This document shows, piece after piece, positions 19,206 to 27,940 of a stretch of 64,000 nucleotides of DNA. The stretch covers positions 7,142,744 to 7,206,743 of the forward strand of contig NC_016609.1 in the NCBI RefSeq assembly GCF_000246855.1, given 5' to 3'. Every line of letters begins with the position of its first letter. Within the stretch, counting starts at the first letter, position 1. The stretch comes from Niastella koreensis GR20-10. GTDB taxonomy: Bacteria > Bacteroidota > Bacteroidia > Chitinophagales > Chitinophagaceae. The notes under the pieces are model-generated. The model saw nothing but the letters and a program-made list of their open reading frames with translations. It was not told the DNA's origin and searched no databases. The position numbers and the translations under genes are program-made.

Positions 19206-19213
19206 TACCTTTG
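19206..19213 (+). promoter_or_regulatory. -7 promoter box (TACCTTTG) abutting porZ
   Basis: A perfect TAnnTTTG match that ends 6 bases before the porZ ATG, so the mRNA probably starts at or within a few bases of the start codon (leaderless). Confidence 0.65.
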
Positions 19214-19219
19214 AAAACT

Positions 19220-21517
19220 ATGCAACAACGGATCCTGGCCTTTTATTGCGCAGCGCTCACCATTCCGTTCGTTTCACTGGCACAATTGCAGCCTATTGGT
19301 CAATGGCGCGATCACTTACCCTATCAACAGGTTACCAGTGTTACTTACACCACCGGTAAAGTATGGGCCGCTACCCCCTACAGTTTATTTTCAGTTGATG
19401 TGGCCGATAACACCATTGAACGCTGGAGCCGCACCAATGGCCTGGCCGAAACCGGCATCAGCACTATTGGCGCCGAACCCAATGGGCAGCGCCTGGTAAT
19501 TGCCTACAATAACAGCAATATTGATGTATTGGTTGAAGACAGGATTATCAATATTAATTCCTTAAAAAACGCCGCTATAGCGGGTGATAAAAGCATAAAA
19601 ACAGTATTCATAGATCAGCAGCTGGCGTACCTGGCAACTGGCATTGGTATTGTGGTGATCAATCTTGATAAATACGAAATAAAGGATACTTACATCATCG
19701 GCGCCGGGGGAACAAAAGTGGCTATAAACGCTGTTACCAGCACCGCGAATGTAATATACGCAGCTACCAGCGAAGGATTGAAGAAAGCACCCACCAACGC
19801 CAACCTGGCCGATTTCCGTAACTGGCAGCTGGTATCGGGCAGCAATGGTTTACCTGCCGGCAATGTACAGGCACTGGCTTCCATTCAAAACAATGTGGTG
19901 GCAGTAAGAAATGATACATTGTGGTTACAGAATGGCAGTACCTGGAGTGTATTGTATCGCGATGGCTGGACAATTAGAAATTGTACCGTATCGGCTAATA
20001 AAATACTCCTCAGCGAAACCAATAACAACACCGGCCGCATAGTAGTGCTTACCCCCACCGGATCAACCGAACAAACTATCCAGGACGCCCAACTCACTGC
20101 AGCGCCACGCCAGGCAATTCTTTATCAAAACGAATACTTTATTGCCGATACGCTGACAGGGTTGTCAAATTACAGCGGCGCCGCATTCAACCGTTTACTG
20201 CCCGATGCGCCGCCCTCTGTAGCTACCGGTCCTATGCAGGTGCTGCACAACACGCTGTGGGTAACAGCAGGCAGCGTAAACGCCAACTGGGACCCGCTTA
20301 ATAATAAAAACGGGTTGTTTGCCTTCGCCAATAACAACTGGGATTATTATAACAATAACCGCTTTTCAAAACTCGATTCCCTGACAGATCTGGTAGCGGT
20401 AGCCGCCGATCCCGCTGGTGAAAGTGTATGGGCCGGTTCGTTTGGCGGCGGGCTCGTGAACATCAAAAAAGATAATTCCATTACCATCTTCAAACAAAAT
20501 TCACCCATACAACCTGCGTACTTTAATTCAAAAAGCTACCGGGTAAGTGGCCTTGCATTGGATGCCGATAACAATTTATGGGTAGCAAATTACGGTGGCT
20601 TAAACCCGGTGTTGGTGAAAAAAGCCGATGGAAGTTGGCAGTCGTTTATTATTCCTTTTTCCCTTACCGAACAGGCCGTTTCGCAAATAGTGATCGATGA
20701 TAATAACCAGAAATGGATAGTATTGCCAAAGGGCAATGGACTTGCCTGTTTTAATCACGGCCAAACGATCGACAACCCCGCAGATGACCAATGGAAATTC
20801 TACCGCAGCGGAAAAGGAAACGGCAACCTGCCGGATAATGATGTACGGTGCATTGCGAAAGATAAAAATAACTTTATTTGGGTAGGCACTGCCAAAGGTA
20901 TTGGCGTTATACAATGCACACAGCAGGCTGTGACAAACAATGGCTGCGAAGCAGTGTTGCCTATTGTACAGCAGGATAACTTTGCAGGATATTTGTTTAG
21001 CGATGAACAGGTGCAAACCATTGCCGTGGATGGCGCAGATCGTAAATGGGTGGGCACCCAAAATGGCGTATGGTTGTTAAGCCCCGATGCCGGTAAGGTC
21101 ATTTACCGGTTTACCGAAAGTACCAGTCCGCTGTTGAGCAATGATGTAAAACAGATTGCCATTGATGGTAAAACCGGGGAAGTATTTTTTGCCACGGCCA
21201 AAGGCATTTGTTCATTTCGCAGCACGGCTACAGAAACAACCGAAACCAATAGCGAGGTACTGGTATTCCCTAATCCCGTACCACCGGGTTATACCGGCAC
21301 TATTGCCATCAGGGGTGTAGCCAGTAATGGTATTGTAAAGATCACCGAGCTGAATGGCCGGTTGGTATATCAAACAAAAGCAGCCGGCAGCCAGGCTGTG
21401 TGGAATGGGAAAGACTATAATGGCCGTTCTGTTTCATCCGGTGTTTACCTGGTGTTAACAAGCGACGAAGCGCACCAACAAAAACTGGTTACCAAAATTG
21501 TATTTATTCAAAAATGA
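19220..21517 (+). CDS. porZ: Type IX secretion protein PorZ (beta-propeller with C-terminal sorting domain)
   Basis: 765 residues from ATG 19220. A TTG three codons upstream lies inside the promoter box and is rejected. A signal peptide (to about SLAQ) is followed by the PorZ opening (IGQWRDHLPY) and two seven-bladed-type propellers with repeated W-V-A/G-T-x-x-G-V/I-G motifs (for example WVGTAKGIGVI, WVGTQNGVWLL). The last 90 residues or so are a type IX C-terminal domain (VFPNPVPPGYTG, ending with SSGVYLVLTSDE). In Porphyromonas, PorZ is part of the cell-surface attachment complex that delivers anionic LPS to secreted cargo. The 4-base overlap with recO is a common arrangement in Bacteroidota. 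Confidence 0.88.
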   Translation: MQQRILAFYCAALTIPFVSLAQLQPIGQWRDHLPYQQVTSVTYTTGKVWAATPYSLFSVDVADNTIERWSRTNGLAETGISTIGAEPNGQRLVIAYNNSNIDVLVEDRIININSLKNAAIAGDKSIKTVFIDQQLAYLATGIGIVVINLDKYEIKDTYIIGAGGTKVAINAVTSTANVIYAATSEGLKKAPTNANLADFRNWQLVSGSNGLPAGNVQALASIQNNVVAVRNDTLWLQNGSTWSVLYRDGWTIRNCTVSANKILLSETNNNTGRIVVLTPTGSTEQTIQDAQLTAAPRQAILYQNEYFIADTLTGLSNYSGAAFNRLLPDAPPSVATGPMQVLHNTLWVTAGSVNANWDPLNNKNGLFAFANNNWDYYNNNRFSKLDSLTDLVAVAADPAGESVWAGSFGGGLVNIKKDNSITIFKQNSPIQPAYFNSKSYRVSGLALDADNNLWVANYGGLNPVLVKKADGSWQSFIIPFSLTEQAVSQIVIDDNNQKWIVLPKGNGLACFNHGQTIDNPADDQWKFYRSGKGNGNLPDNDVRCIAKDKNNFIWVGTAKGIGVIQCTQQAVTNNGCEAVLPIVQQDNFAGYLFSDEQVQTIAVDGADRKWVGTQNGVWLLSPDAGKVIYRFTESTSPLLSNDVKQIAIDGKTGEVFFATAKGICSFRSTATETTETNSEVLVFPNPVPPGYTGTIAIRGVASNGIVKITELNGRLVYQTKAAGSQAVWNGKDYNGRSVSSGVYLVLTSDEAHQQKLVTKIVFIQK

Positions 21518-22254
21518 CACTCCACAATACCAAAGGCATTGTATTACGAACCGTGAAGTATGGCGAAACCAGCGTTATCGTCACTATTTTCACTGAATTG
21601 TTCGGCATACAATCGTATATAGTAAACGGAGTGCGTACATCCAGCAAAAAAGGAAGCGGCAAAGCCAACCTGTTTCAACCCGGCGCCATACTTGATCTTA
21701 CTGCTTATCATAATGAGCTGCATCACCTGCAACGCCTGCGCGAGTTTAAATGGGGCTATTTATACCAGAACATCTTTTTTGATGTGGTAAAAAATTCCGT
21801 GGCGTTGTTCATGGTAGAATTATTGTCGAAAACCCTTAAACAACCAGAGGCGAATCCTGAATTGTTTTACTTCGCAGAAGATGCCTTTATGCATCTTGAT
21901 AAAGCCGATATTCAGGTAGCCGGTAATTTCCCTTTGTACTTTGCATTACACCTGGCTTCGTTTTACGGGTTCCGCTTCAGCGATAAGTATTCCGAACAAA
22001 CCCCCTATCTCGATTTACAGGAAGGAGAATTTGTACACGAGCATCCGGTTCATCCCCATTTTTTATCATATCCTTACAGCTATATTACTTCACAACTACT
22101 TAAGGTAATGCAGCCGCATGAGCTATCACAGATAAAACTTAACCAGGAAACGCGGCGCACCCTGCTACATGCGTATCAAACGTATTATATCTTACACTTT
22201 GCAGATTTCGGAGCTATGAAGACGCTGCCGGTTTTACAGGAAGTGTTGGGATAA
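21514..22254 (+). CDS. recO: DNA repair protein RecO
   Basis: 246 residues, the usual length. RecO works with RecR (and RecF) to load RecA on gapped DNA and to anneal strands. The N-terminal OB-fold signature is clear (TKGIVLRTVKYGETSVIVTIFT, then YIVNGVRTSSKK with GKANLFQPG). The helical C-terminal domain follows (ELLSKTLKQPEANPELF, ALHLASFYGFRF). The Cys4 zinc site found in some RecO proteins is absent. The ATG overlaps the porZ stop (ATGA), so translation is probably coupled. Confidence 0.95.
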   Translation: MTLHNTKGIVLRTVKYGETSVIVTIFTELFGIQSYIVNGVRTSSKKGSGKANLFQPGAILDLTAYHNELHHLQRLREFKWGYLYQNIFFDVVKNSVALFMVELLSKTLKQPEANPELFYFAEDAFMHLDKADIQVAGNFPLYFALHLASFYGFRFSDKYSEQTPYLDLQEGEFVHEHPVHPHFLSYPYSYITSQLLKVMQPHELSQIKLNQETRRTLLHAYQTYYILHFADFGAMKTLPVLQEVLG

Positions 22255-22339
22255 GGAAATAAAAAATGAAAAACAGGGAAATTAGGAATGAGAAAGTAAA
22301 GACAGAACGCCTGAACCCAAAAACCTAATAACTTAATAA
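22255..22339. repeat. Low-complexity intergenic spacer
   Basis: An A-rich spacer made of short diverged words (GGAAAT, AATGAAAAAC, AATAACTTAATAACTAA) between the convergent recO and amidohydrolase genes. No hairpin with a U-tract was found. Confidence 0.4.
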
Positions 22340-23509
22340 CTAAAGAACTCTTTCAACTCTGGAAAGATCTTCACTTATAACAAGGACCCCTGGTGTTTTT
22401 CCAGCTTCAAAACTTCCAATAACGTCATCCAACTCTAATGCCTTCGCCCCATTGAGCGTTGCCCATTGCAACAACTCGCTTTTTTCAAGATGCGGATAGT
22501 GTTGCTGAATGGTTTGCAGTTCGGCCAGGATACTCAGTTGGTGGTTCGAGGCCAGGCTATCGGTTCCAACAGCAATAGATGCCCTGTATTCACGCAACAG
22601 ATCAATATTGGGCAAAGGATTGCCGATGTACTCATTTGCATTAGGACATAAACAGAAAAACAAATTGGCAATTGGCAATTGAGAATTGGCAATAAATTCA
22701 AGATCCTCTTTATTGGTATTCGTATTGTGCACTAAGATGAGCGATTGATTGGGCAGGAAGTGCGAAAGGGTCGCCATCAGGCTTTTTGCAGCGGCCGGTT
22801 TATAAAAAGAAATATCAATATTCAGCGCCTGGTACAAGCGGTGAAAATCGCCGGTGCCTTTTTCAATAAACTCCCGTTCGGCCCCGCTCTCCTGGCTATG
22901 GATGGCCAGCAGGTGATTACCGGGAAAATGCGTGATTAGCTGAAACAATGCCGGTGAAACCGAATAAGGAGCATGCGGCACAATGGAATTGGATTCCGTA
23001 GGGTTGCGGTACAACCGGGCAAACTGTTCATATACGGCCCGGGACGCTTCAAACCGCTGCGCAGCAGTATGCTCAATAAAACCCATGGTTTCAATAAAAT
23101 TATGATACAGCAGCCGGCCCTTCTTTTTCTGTTCTACCGTATTAGGGGTATTACAAATATCACCAACCGCCACAATGCCGTTTTGCAACATGCTGTTTTC
23201 AGCGGCCGTGATGGCTTCCTGAATGATGGCGCCATCAAACCCGCGCTGTTGTATCACCCGCACCAGGAAATCAACCATACCGGTTTTTTCAGGAATAATG
23301 CCCTTCATATGGCTCAGTTCAAGGTGGCAATGGCAGTTTACGAACCCGGGAGTCAGAATTCCGGTAAAAGCCGTTACCCCCTCCCCGGCTTCCGAAGCCG
23401 GTACCAGATCAATTATTTCCCCTTCGGTGCTGGTAATTAAAACAGAACCGTTTGAAAACCATTCAGAACCGGTAAATAAATGGTCGGCGGTGAACTTTCT
23501 GTAATTCAT
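22340..23509 (-). CDS. Amidohydrolase-family metal-dependent hydrolase (deaminase-like)
   Basis: A 389-residue cytosolic enzyme of the amidohydrolase superfamily, in the ATZ/TRZ or guanine/SAH-deaminase branch. Visible metal and catalytic motifs: HCHLELSH (about residue 60), HAPYSVSP, AIHSQESGAERE, LVHNTN, and GTDSLASNHQLSILAEL with the metal-binding Asp. The C-terminal composite beta domain closes the protein. Bacteroidota often carry such an enzyme for aminodeoxyfutalosine deamination in menaquinone synthesis. That is a possibility only, because no mqn gene is nearby. It is convergent with recO and divergent from prfA. Confidence 0.85.
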   Translation of the reverse strand: MNYRKFTADHLFTGSEWFSNGSVLITSTEGEIIDLVPASEAGEGVTAFTGILTPGFVNCHCHLELSHMKGIIPEKTGMVDFLVRVIQQRGFDGAIIQEAITAAENSMLQNGIVAVGDICNTPNTVEQKKKGRLLYHNFIETMGFIEHTAAQRFEASRAVYEQFARLYRNPTESNSIVPHAPYSVSPALFQLITHFPGNHLLAIHSQESGAEREFIEKGTGDFHRLYQALNIDISFYKPAAAKSLMATLSHFLPNQSLILVHNTNTNKEDLEFIANSQLPIANLFFCLCPNANEYIGNPLPNIDLLREYRASIAVGTDSLASNHQLSILAELQTIQQHYPHLEKSELLQWATLNGAKALELDDVIGSFEAGKTPGVLVISEDLSRVERVL

Positions 23510-23526
23510 GTAAGCGCTGAAATAAT

Positions 23527-23534
23527 TAACTTTG
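23527..23534 (+). promoter_or_regulatory. -7 promoter box (TAACTTTG) upstream of prfA
   Basis: A perfect TAnnTTTG match with TTC about 18 bases upstream. It would give prfA a leader of about 125 bases. Confidence 0.5.
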
Positions 23535-23665
23535 CAGGTTTTAATATCAGTCGGAAAAACGGGCGGTCCGCTGGTCCGAAAGAAGGGTCAAAATTAAGCA
23601 CATTTCTTTCTTACCAATCGCATTACCACCGTTTTGGACTGTAACTGGTAAAATAAGTCAAAATT

Positions 23666-24730
23666 ATGTTAGATAAGCTGGAAGCCATAAAAGCTAAGTT
23701 TGAGGACCTTGGGGTTGCTTTAACCAATCCTGAAATTGTAAGCAATAACAGGAAATTCAGGGCCATGAGCCAGGAATACCGCAGCCTGGAAAAGATCGTG
23801 ATAGCTTACGAAGAGTATAAAAAAGTACTGGGTGACCTGGATGTATATAAAGAAGCCCTGAACGGCGATGATGCCGAACTGCGCGAACTGGCCAAGGAAG
23901 AACTGCCTGCACTGGATGAAAGCAAGGAAAAGCTGGAAGCCCATATTCGTCGGTTGCTGATACCCAAGGATCCCCAGGACGAAAAGAACTGTATCCTGGA
24001 AATCAGGGCCGGTACCGGTGGCGACGAGGCCAGCCTGTTTGCCGGCGACCTGCTGCGGATGTACCTGCGCTATTGCGAAAAGAAGGGCTGGAAAACAGCC
24101 GTACTGAGCGAATCGGAAGGTACCGTAGGAGGCTATAAAGAGGTTCAGCTGGAAGTTACCGGTGAGGATGTATATGGCACCCTGAAATTTGAAAGTGGCG
24201 TACACCGCGTACAACGCGTTCCTGATACCGAAACATCGGGCCGGGTGCATACTTCTGCCGCTACCGTGGCTGCTATGCCCGAAGCCGAGGAAGTTGACGT
24301 AGAGGTAAAGGATAGTGACGTAAAAATGGAAACTGCCCGAAGCGGTGGTGCGGGTGGACAAAACGTAAACAAGGTGGAAACCAAGGTTATTTTAACCCAC
24401 CTTCCAACCGGCATGGTGGTAATGTGTCAAACCGAACGTACTCAGTTAGGTAACCGGGAGAAAGCCATGCAAATGCTGCGTACCAAATTATATGAAGAAG
24501 AGGTACGTAAACAGGAAGATGAAATATCAAGACATAGAAAAAGCCTGGTAAGCTCTGGTGACCGTAGTGCCAAGATCAGAACCTATAACTATCCACAAGG
24601 CCGTATAACCGATCATAGAATTGGATTAACCGTTTATAACTTAGACGATGTAATGAATGGCAACGTGCAGGAGTTTATTGATGCATTACAATTTGCTGAA
24701 AATGCTGAGAAGTTAGCTAAACAGGATTAA
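23666..24730 (+). CDS. prfA: Peptide chain release factor 1
   Basis: 354 residues. RF1 recognises UAA and UAG and triggers peptide release. The codon-recognition tripeptide is of the RF1 P-x-T type (P186-D187-T188 in VQRVPDTET), not the SPF of RF2. The catalytic GGQ is at 230-232 ([10 protein letters not shown]). The N-terminal helical domain (about 1-95) and the C-terminal [19 protein letters not shown] segment are complete. It is a single gene with its own terminator. Its substrate Gln in GGQ is normally methylated by PrmC, which is not in this window. Confidence 0.97.
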   Translation: MLDKLEAIKAKFEDLGVALTNPEIVSNNRKFRAMSQEYRSLEKIVIAYEEYKKVLGDLDVYKEALNGDDAELRELAKEELPALDESKEKLEAHIRRLLIPKDPQDEKNCILEIRAGTGGDEASLFAGDLLRMYLRYCEKKGWKTAVLSESEGTVGGYKEVQLEVTGEDVYGTLKFESGVHRVQRVPDTETSGRVHTSAATVAAMPEAEEVDVEVKDSDVKMETARSGGAGGQNVNKVETKVILTHLPTGMVVMCQTERTQLGNREKAMQMLRTKLYEEEVRKQEDEISRHRKSLVSSGDRSAKIRTYNYPQGRITDHRIGLTVYNLDDVMNGNVQEFIDALQFAENAEKLAKQD

Positions 24731-24752
24731 TAGTATAAAAAACACATTCAAT

Positions 24753-24788
24753 AAAAACGTCCTCCCGGTTCAACCAGGGGGACGTTTT
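24753..24788 (+). terminator. prfA terminator
   Basis: A stem AAAAACGTCC against GGACGTTTTT, extended by weaker pairs, with a loop around GGTTCAACC, followed by T. It has the same ACGTCCTCC core as the terminator at 5658. Confidence 0.8.
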
Positions 24789-25149
24789 TATTTTGCCCCG
24801 TATTACAAAAATGTTACTACGTACGGTACTAGTGCTAAAGCGCTATAATGCAGCTATAGCAAGCGTTCCACACAGTTCCACAATACCTGATAACCCTGAT
24901 ACAAGTCACATAATCACCTTAAAGTAGTATTAAGAAAACTGCATTAATTTTTCATTAATTTAAGGCGCACCTAACTAGTATAGTACTGTCCGTTATAACG
25001 GTTTCTTTTACCGAAATAATAATGAATGAGTTATAAGGCACTGAAATTAACGTTCGTTTGATAAGCTATGCGGACTTTTACGTGTTAGTGCCCGGCACTT
25101 TAATTCTGAAAACACGCGAATGTTAACGTTTTACAAAAAGTATTAACGG
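24789..25149. other. AT-rich intergenic region without a recognisable gene
   Basis: About 360 bases rich in small palindromes (TACGTACGGTAC near 24818, TAGTGCTAAAGCGCTA, CCGTTATAACGG at about 24990). No tRNA-like cloverleaf, reading frame or terminator was seen. Confidence 0.4.
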
Positions 25150-25347
25150 ATGGATGAAATATTGGAAATACGTAGTTCCTTTGCATTAGAAATTTATCGC
25201 GCAAGTTCTTTTCCAAACAACAAGATGGTTCCTTTTAATCTTACTTTAACGGGCTCATCTATACTAATGGCATCCGATTTGCGTTATATAATAAAGTTCT
25301 TTTTTAACGACTCACACAAAGCAGTCAATTTTCTCATAAGCAGTTAG
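25150..25347 (+). CDS. Doubtful 65-residue ORF or small RNA ending at a terminator
   Basis: An open frame starting MDEILEIRSSF, of no recognised family and weak compositional signal. What makes it worth listing is position: its stop is 11 bases before a clean rho-independent terminator that no other gene explains. A promoter-like TTCCTTTGC at 25176-25184 lies inside the frame, which would fit a small RNA of about 200 nt better than the protein. Confidence 0.25.
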   Translation: MDEILEIRSSFALEIYRASSFPNNKMVPFNLTLTGSSILMASDLRYIIKFFFNDSHKAVNFLISS

Positions 25348-25358
25348 TTTTGGTTACG

Positions 25359-25387
25359 GCCCCTGTTTCTACAGGGGCTATTTTTTT
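25359..25387 (+). terminator. Orphan plus-strand terminator
   Basis: An 8-bp GC-rich perfect stem (GCCCCTGT/ACAGGGGC), TTCT loop, then TA and seven T. prfA already has its own terminator 570 bases upstream, so this one serves an unidentified transcript. Confidence 0.75.
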
Positions 25388-25420
25388 GTATATAACTAAC
25401 TGATTTACAGATTTTCCCTT

Positions 25421-25813
25421 CTATTTTACTCTTACAAAAAGGTGATATAAAGCAGCCAGGATGGCGCCAGTGGAGTCGGCAACAATATCATAGCCGTCAA
25501 AACTGCGATTGGGGATGTAATCGCGTTGTAGAAATTCTAACCCAGTTCCTAATCCTATACTGAATAGTGTCAGTAAGACAATAATCACCTGCCATTTTGA
25601 TTTGTCGTTACGACGATAATACAGGTTGAATGCCCATAACAATACAATGCCACCAAACAAGATGGTATGCACTACTTTGTCAATCCCTTTAGTTGAAAAA
25701 ACACCGGTACTGGGAATGGCAGAGCCCGGCAGGCACAGTAAAATAATGGTAATAACGGTCCAGGCAAATGGAACAACCTTCCAGGAACAAAGTCTTTTAA
25801 CAAAACGCATCAT
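25421..25813 (-). CDS. VanZ-like membrane protein
   Basis: A 130-residue integral membrane protein with about four transmembrane helices (residues about 12-30, 44-63, 72-92, 108-126). It has the VanZ-family features: a DKVVHTILFGG segment after the first loop and GLEFLQRDYIPNRSFDGYDIVADSTGAILA near the end. VanZ gives low-level teicoplanin resistance in enterococci, but the chromosomal Bacteroidota members have no assigned role. It stands alone, separated by a word-repeat spacer from the anti-sigma gene. A TATCTTTC box (25829-25822) may be its promoter. Confidence 0.82.
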   Translation of the reverse strand: MMRFVKRLCSWKVVPFAWTVITIILLCLPGSAIPSTGVFSTKGIDKVVHTILFGGIVLLWAFNLYYRRNDKSKWQVIIVLLTLFSIGLGTGLEFLQRDYIPNRSFDGYDIVADSTGAILAALYHLFVRVK

Positions 25814-25879
25814 AAGTGAAGGAAAGATAGTTCAAAAAAGAATATGCAGAATAAAGAATGACTTTACTGGATGGGAAGG

Positions 25880-25988
25880 CATGTTTCAGGGTTCAGAGTT
25901 CTCAGTTCAGAGTTCCCGGTTCGTTGTTCCGGGTTACCGCGAAGTGGTGTATTTGCTTTCAGCTTTAAGCCTTCAGCCTTGAGCCGTT
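25880..25988. repeat. Low-complexity intergenic word array
   Basis: Diverged repeats of GTTCAGAGTTC and CCGGTTCGTTGTTCCGGGTT, then AGCTTTAAGCCTTCAGCCTTGAGCC. It fills the gap between the VanZ-like and anti-sigma genes and is of the same kind as the spacers near 33.5 kb and 41.8 kb. Confidence 0.55.
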
Positions 25989-25991
25989 TTC

Positions 25992-26825
25992 CTAAACTTT
26001 CCCAATAACATACATAGGACCTTTAGGAGTAGCGCTTCCGCCCTGCTGTTCAAGCGTGATGGCAAAAAGTTGTGCGCGGGGGATGTTTTTCATTTTAACC
26101 ATCATATGGCCATGGCTCATATCCAGCATGCCGGCATCAACGGGCTGATTGTCTACAATGGCCCATAACTGGTATTGTTTGCCGGTTTCGGGCATTGGCA
26201 GGTTATTTACCATCAGGTAAACATCTTTGGTGCGGGTATCCCATAAAACGGTCGCCACGCTACCCGGGTCGGGGCTGGCATTATTGGGCACGCCCTTCCC
26301 TTCCATGGTAACCCTGGCCATATAAGGATTGGTTAACCCCTGGATGGTTTGCTCGTAGTTGCTCATGCGGGTTTGCATGGCATTATTGTTTTTAGCCAGT
26401 TCGGTTTGCTGGGCCAGCAATTGATCGTACCGCTGGCTGTAATCGCGGTATTTATTGAAATAATAAATATTTAAGCCGGCGCTGCCAACCAGCAATACAA
26501 TAGCAGCGGCAGCAACATACCGCATGGCCATAGGAATAGCCGTGCGCCTGATAGGGCGCATTTGAACCACCGGAGCAGTTCTGCTGGTTTCAGGCGCCAT
26601 TTCTGTGGCTAATTGCTGCAAAATGGTTTCCCGCAGCTGTACAGGAGTGGCAACAGCACCCGCCAGGGCCTGCTGTTCAAGGGACAGCTCAAAAGCATCC
26701 CGGGCCGCGCGTACTTCGGCATATTGGGTGCACATTTGTTCAAATTGCACCCGTTCAGCCTCTTCTGCGAGCCCCAAAACATAGCTTTCCACTATGCCAC
26801 TTGATATGTATTCCTGTATGTTCAC
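25992..26825 (-). CDS. Anti-sigma factor (RskA-type)
   Basis: A 277-residue single-span membrane protein. The cytoplasmic N-terminal part (about 1-90) resembles a zinc-less anti-sigma domain (YISSGIVESYVLGLAEEAER). One transmembrane helix lies near 100-125. After a coiled-coil stretch (about 125-160), the C-terminal RskA domain has the usual VATVLWDTRTKDVYLMVNNLP and YQLWAIVDNQPVDAG blocks. It holds the ECF sigma factor encoded just upstream until a signal releases it. It starts with GTG, and GTGA overlaps the sigma stop by 4 bases, so the two are translationally coupled. Confidence 0.92.
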   Translation of the reverse strand: MNIQEYISSGIVESYVLGLAEEAERVQFEQMCTQYAEVRAARDAFELSLEQQALAGAVATPVQLRETILQQLATEMAPETSRTAPVVQMRPIRRTAIPMAMRYVAAAAIVLLVGSAGLNIYYFNKYRDYSQRYDQLLAQQTELAKNNNAMQTRMSNYEQTIQGLTNPYMARVTMEGKGVPNNASPDPGSVATVLWDTRTKDVYLMVNNLPMPETGKQYQLWAIVDNQPVDAGMLDMSHGHMMVKMKNIPRAQLFAITLEQQGGSATPKGPMYVIGKV

Positions 26826-27367
26826 TTCAAATATTCCCTTAACTGAATAAGTGCATTCCGGATACGTGTTTTCACCGTGCCAAGCGGTATTTTTTCCTGC
26901 TCAGCAATCTCCTCGTGCGTATATCCTTTAAAATAAGCCAGTTCAATCAATACCCGTTGCTCCTCTTTTAATTTTTCCAGCATTTTTCGCAACCCGATCG
27001 TATCAACCCCGGGCTGGATCACATCTTTGACCTGTATGGTATCTACGTTGTCCTGAATGGATTGGTTTTTGCGGCTGTTCTGGTAACCCTTCGACCGCAG
27101 GGTGTCTATAGAGGCATTCCGGGCAATATTCATCATCCAGGTGAACAGGCGGCCCTTGCTCATGTCGTACTGCTCAATCCTGCGCCAGATATTTACAAAA
27201 ACCTCCTGTAAAACATCATTGGCCAGCTCCCCATCGTTCACTATCTGCAATACAATACTGTACAGGGCCGACGCATAATTATCGTATAAGTATGCATAGG
27301 CCTTGTTGTCCCTATTACGCAACAGGGACACCAACTCCTGTTCAGTATATGTTAGTGTTATTCCCAA
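26822..27367 (-). CDS. ECF-family RNA polymerase sigma factor
   Basis: 181 residues. Region 2 (about 22-90: YAYLYDNYASALYSIV, NDVLQEVFVNIWRRIEQYD, RLFTWMMNIARNASIDTLRSK) and region 4 (about 125-178: LIELAYFKGYTHEEIAEQ, IPLGTVKTRIRNALIQLREYL) are both complete. It resembles the SigK-like ECF group that pairs with RskA-type anti-sigma factors. The start is TTG; no ATG is available. The controlled genes are not known, and the SusC/SusD operons 10 kb away have no visible link to it. Confidence 0.94.
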   Translation of the reverse strand: MGITLTYTEQELVSLLRNRDNKAYAYLYDNYASALYSIVLQIVNDGELANDVLQEVFVNIWRRIEQYDMSKGRLFTWMMNIARNASIDTLRSKGYQNSRKNQSIQDNVDTIQVKDVIQPGVDTIGLRKMLEKLKEEQRVLIELAYFKGYTHEEIAEQEKIPLGTVKTRIRNALIQLREYLK

Positions 27368-27396
27368 TGTGTTTACCCGGAACGTATGGCGTGTTA

Positions 27397-27422
27397 CAAA
27401 AAAAGTGGTCTTAAACCACTTT
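27397..27422 (-). terminator. gcvH terminator
   Basis: An 8-bp stem (AAAGTGGT/ACCACTTT), 5-base loop, then seven T on the minus strand. It separates gcvH from the sigma factor operon. Confidence 0.82.
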
Positions 27423-27464
27423 CTAATTTACGAAATACCAGCCGCTCCGGATTTAATTTATTTA

Positions 27465-27845
27465 TTAGGCGCCTACCAGGTTGGTATAGGCTGCAGCGTC
27501 CATCAGGGCTTTTACATCGTCAGGATTGGTTACCGTCATTTTAACCATCCAGCCTTCACCATATGGGTCGCTGTTAACTACCTCAGGAGAATCAGTTAAT
27601 GCAGGGTTAACCTCATTAATGGTACCGGAAACAGGCAGATACAGGTCAGACACTGTTTTAACAGCTTCTACTGTACCAAATACAGCTTCAGCCATCAGGG
27701 CTTTACCAACTGTTTCAATTTCTACATATACGATATCGCCCAGTTCGCGTTGTGCAAAATCGGTAATACCTATAGTGGCAATGTTGCCTTCCAGTTTAAT
27801 CCATTCATGATCTTTAGTGTAACGCAGATTTTCCGGAAAATTCAT
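27465..27845 (-). CDS. gcvH: Glycine cleavage system H protein
   Basis: 126 residues, standard size. The H protein carries the lipoyl arm that shuttles the aminomethyl group between the P, T and L proteins. The lipoylation site is K63 in [15 protein letters not shown]. The N-terminal [13 protein letters not shown] and the C-terminal [10 protein letters not shown] blocks are typical. The P and T protein genes are not in the window. It is transcribed alone, with a promoter-like box upstream and a terminator downstream. Confidence 0.97.
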   Translation of the reverse strand: MNFPENLRYTKDHEWIKLEGNIATIGITDFAQRELGDIVYVEIETVGKALMAEAVFGTVEAVKTVSDLYLPVSGTINEVNPALTDSPEVVNSDPYGEGWMVKMTVTNPDDVKALMDAAAYTNLVGA

Positions 27846-27864
27846 GTTTTCAATTTTTGTGCTG

Positions 27865-27872
27865 CAAGATTA
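27865..27872 (-). promoter_or_regulatory. -7 promoter-like box of gcvH
   Basis: Minus-strand TAATCTTG, one base off TAnnTTTG, 20 bases upstream of the gcvH ATG. Confidence 0.4.
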
Positions 27873-27940
27873 AGAAATTTATGTTAGTCCCAGCGGGCCG
27901 GATTTGGGAAAGTGTAGAATTACGTATTGTAATTGTTACA

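Noticed and set aside
22340-23509. Naming the amidohydrolase as aminodeoxyfutalosine deaminase (mqnX)
   Set aside because: The motifs fit several deaminases and no menaquinone gene is nearby, so the specific name is not supported.
24789-25149. tRNA or tmRNA in the gap after prfA
   Set aside because: The small palindromes do not assemble into a cloverleaf and there is no CCA end or GTTCGA-type T-loop.
25992-27367. Sigma/anti-sigma pair as regulator of the SusC/SusD operons
   Set aside because: The anti-sigma is RskA-type, not FecR, the SusC proteins show no extra N-terminal signalling domain, and the loci are more than 10 kb apart.
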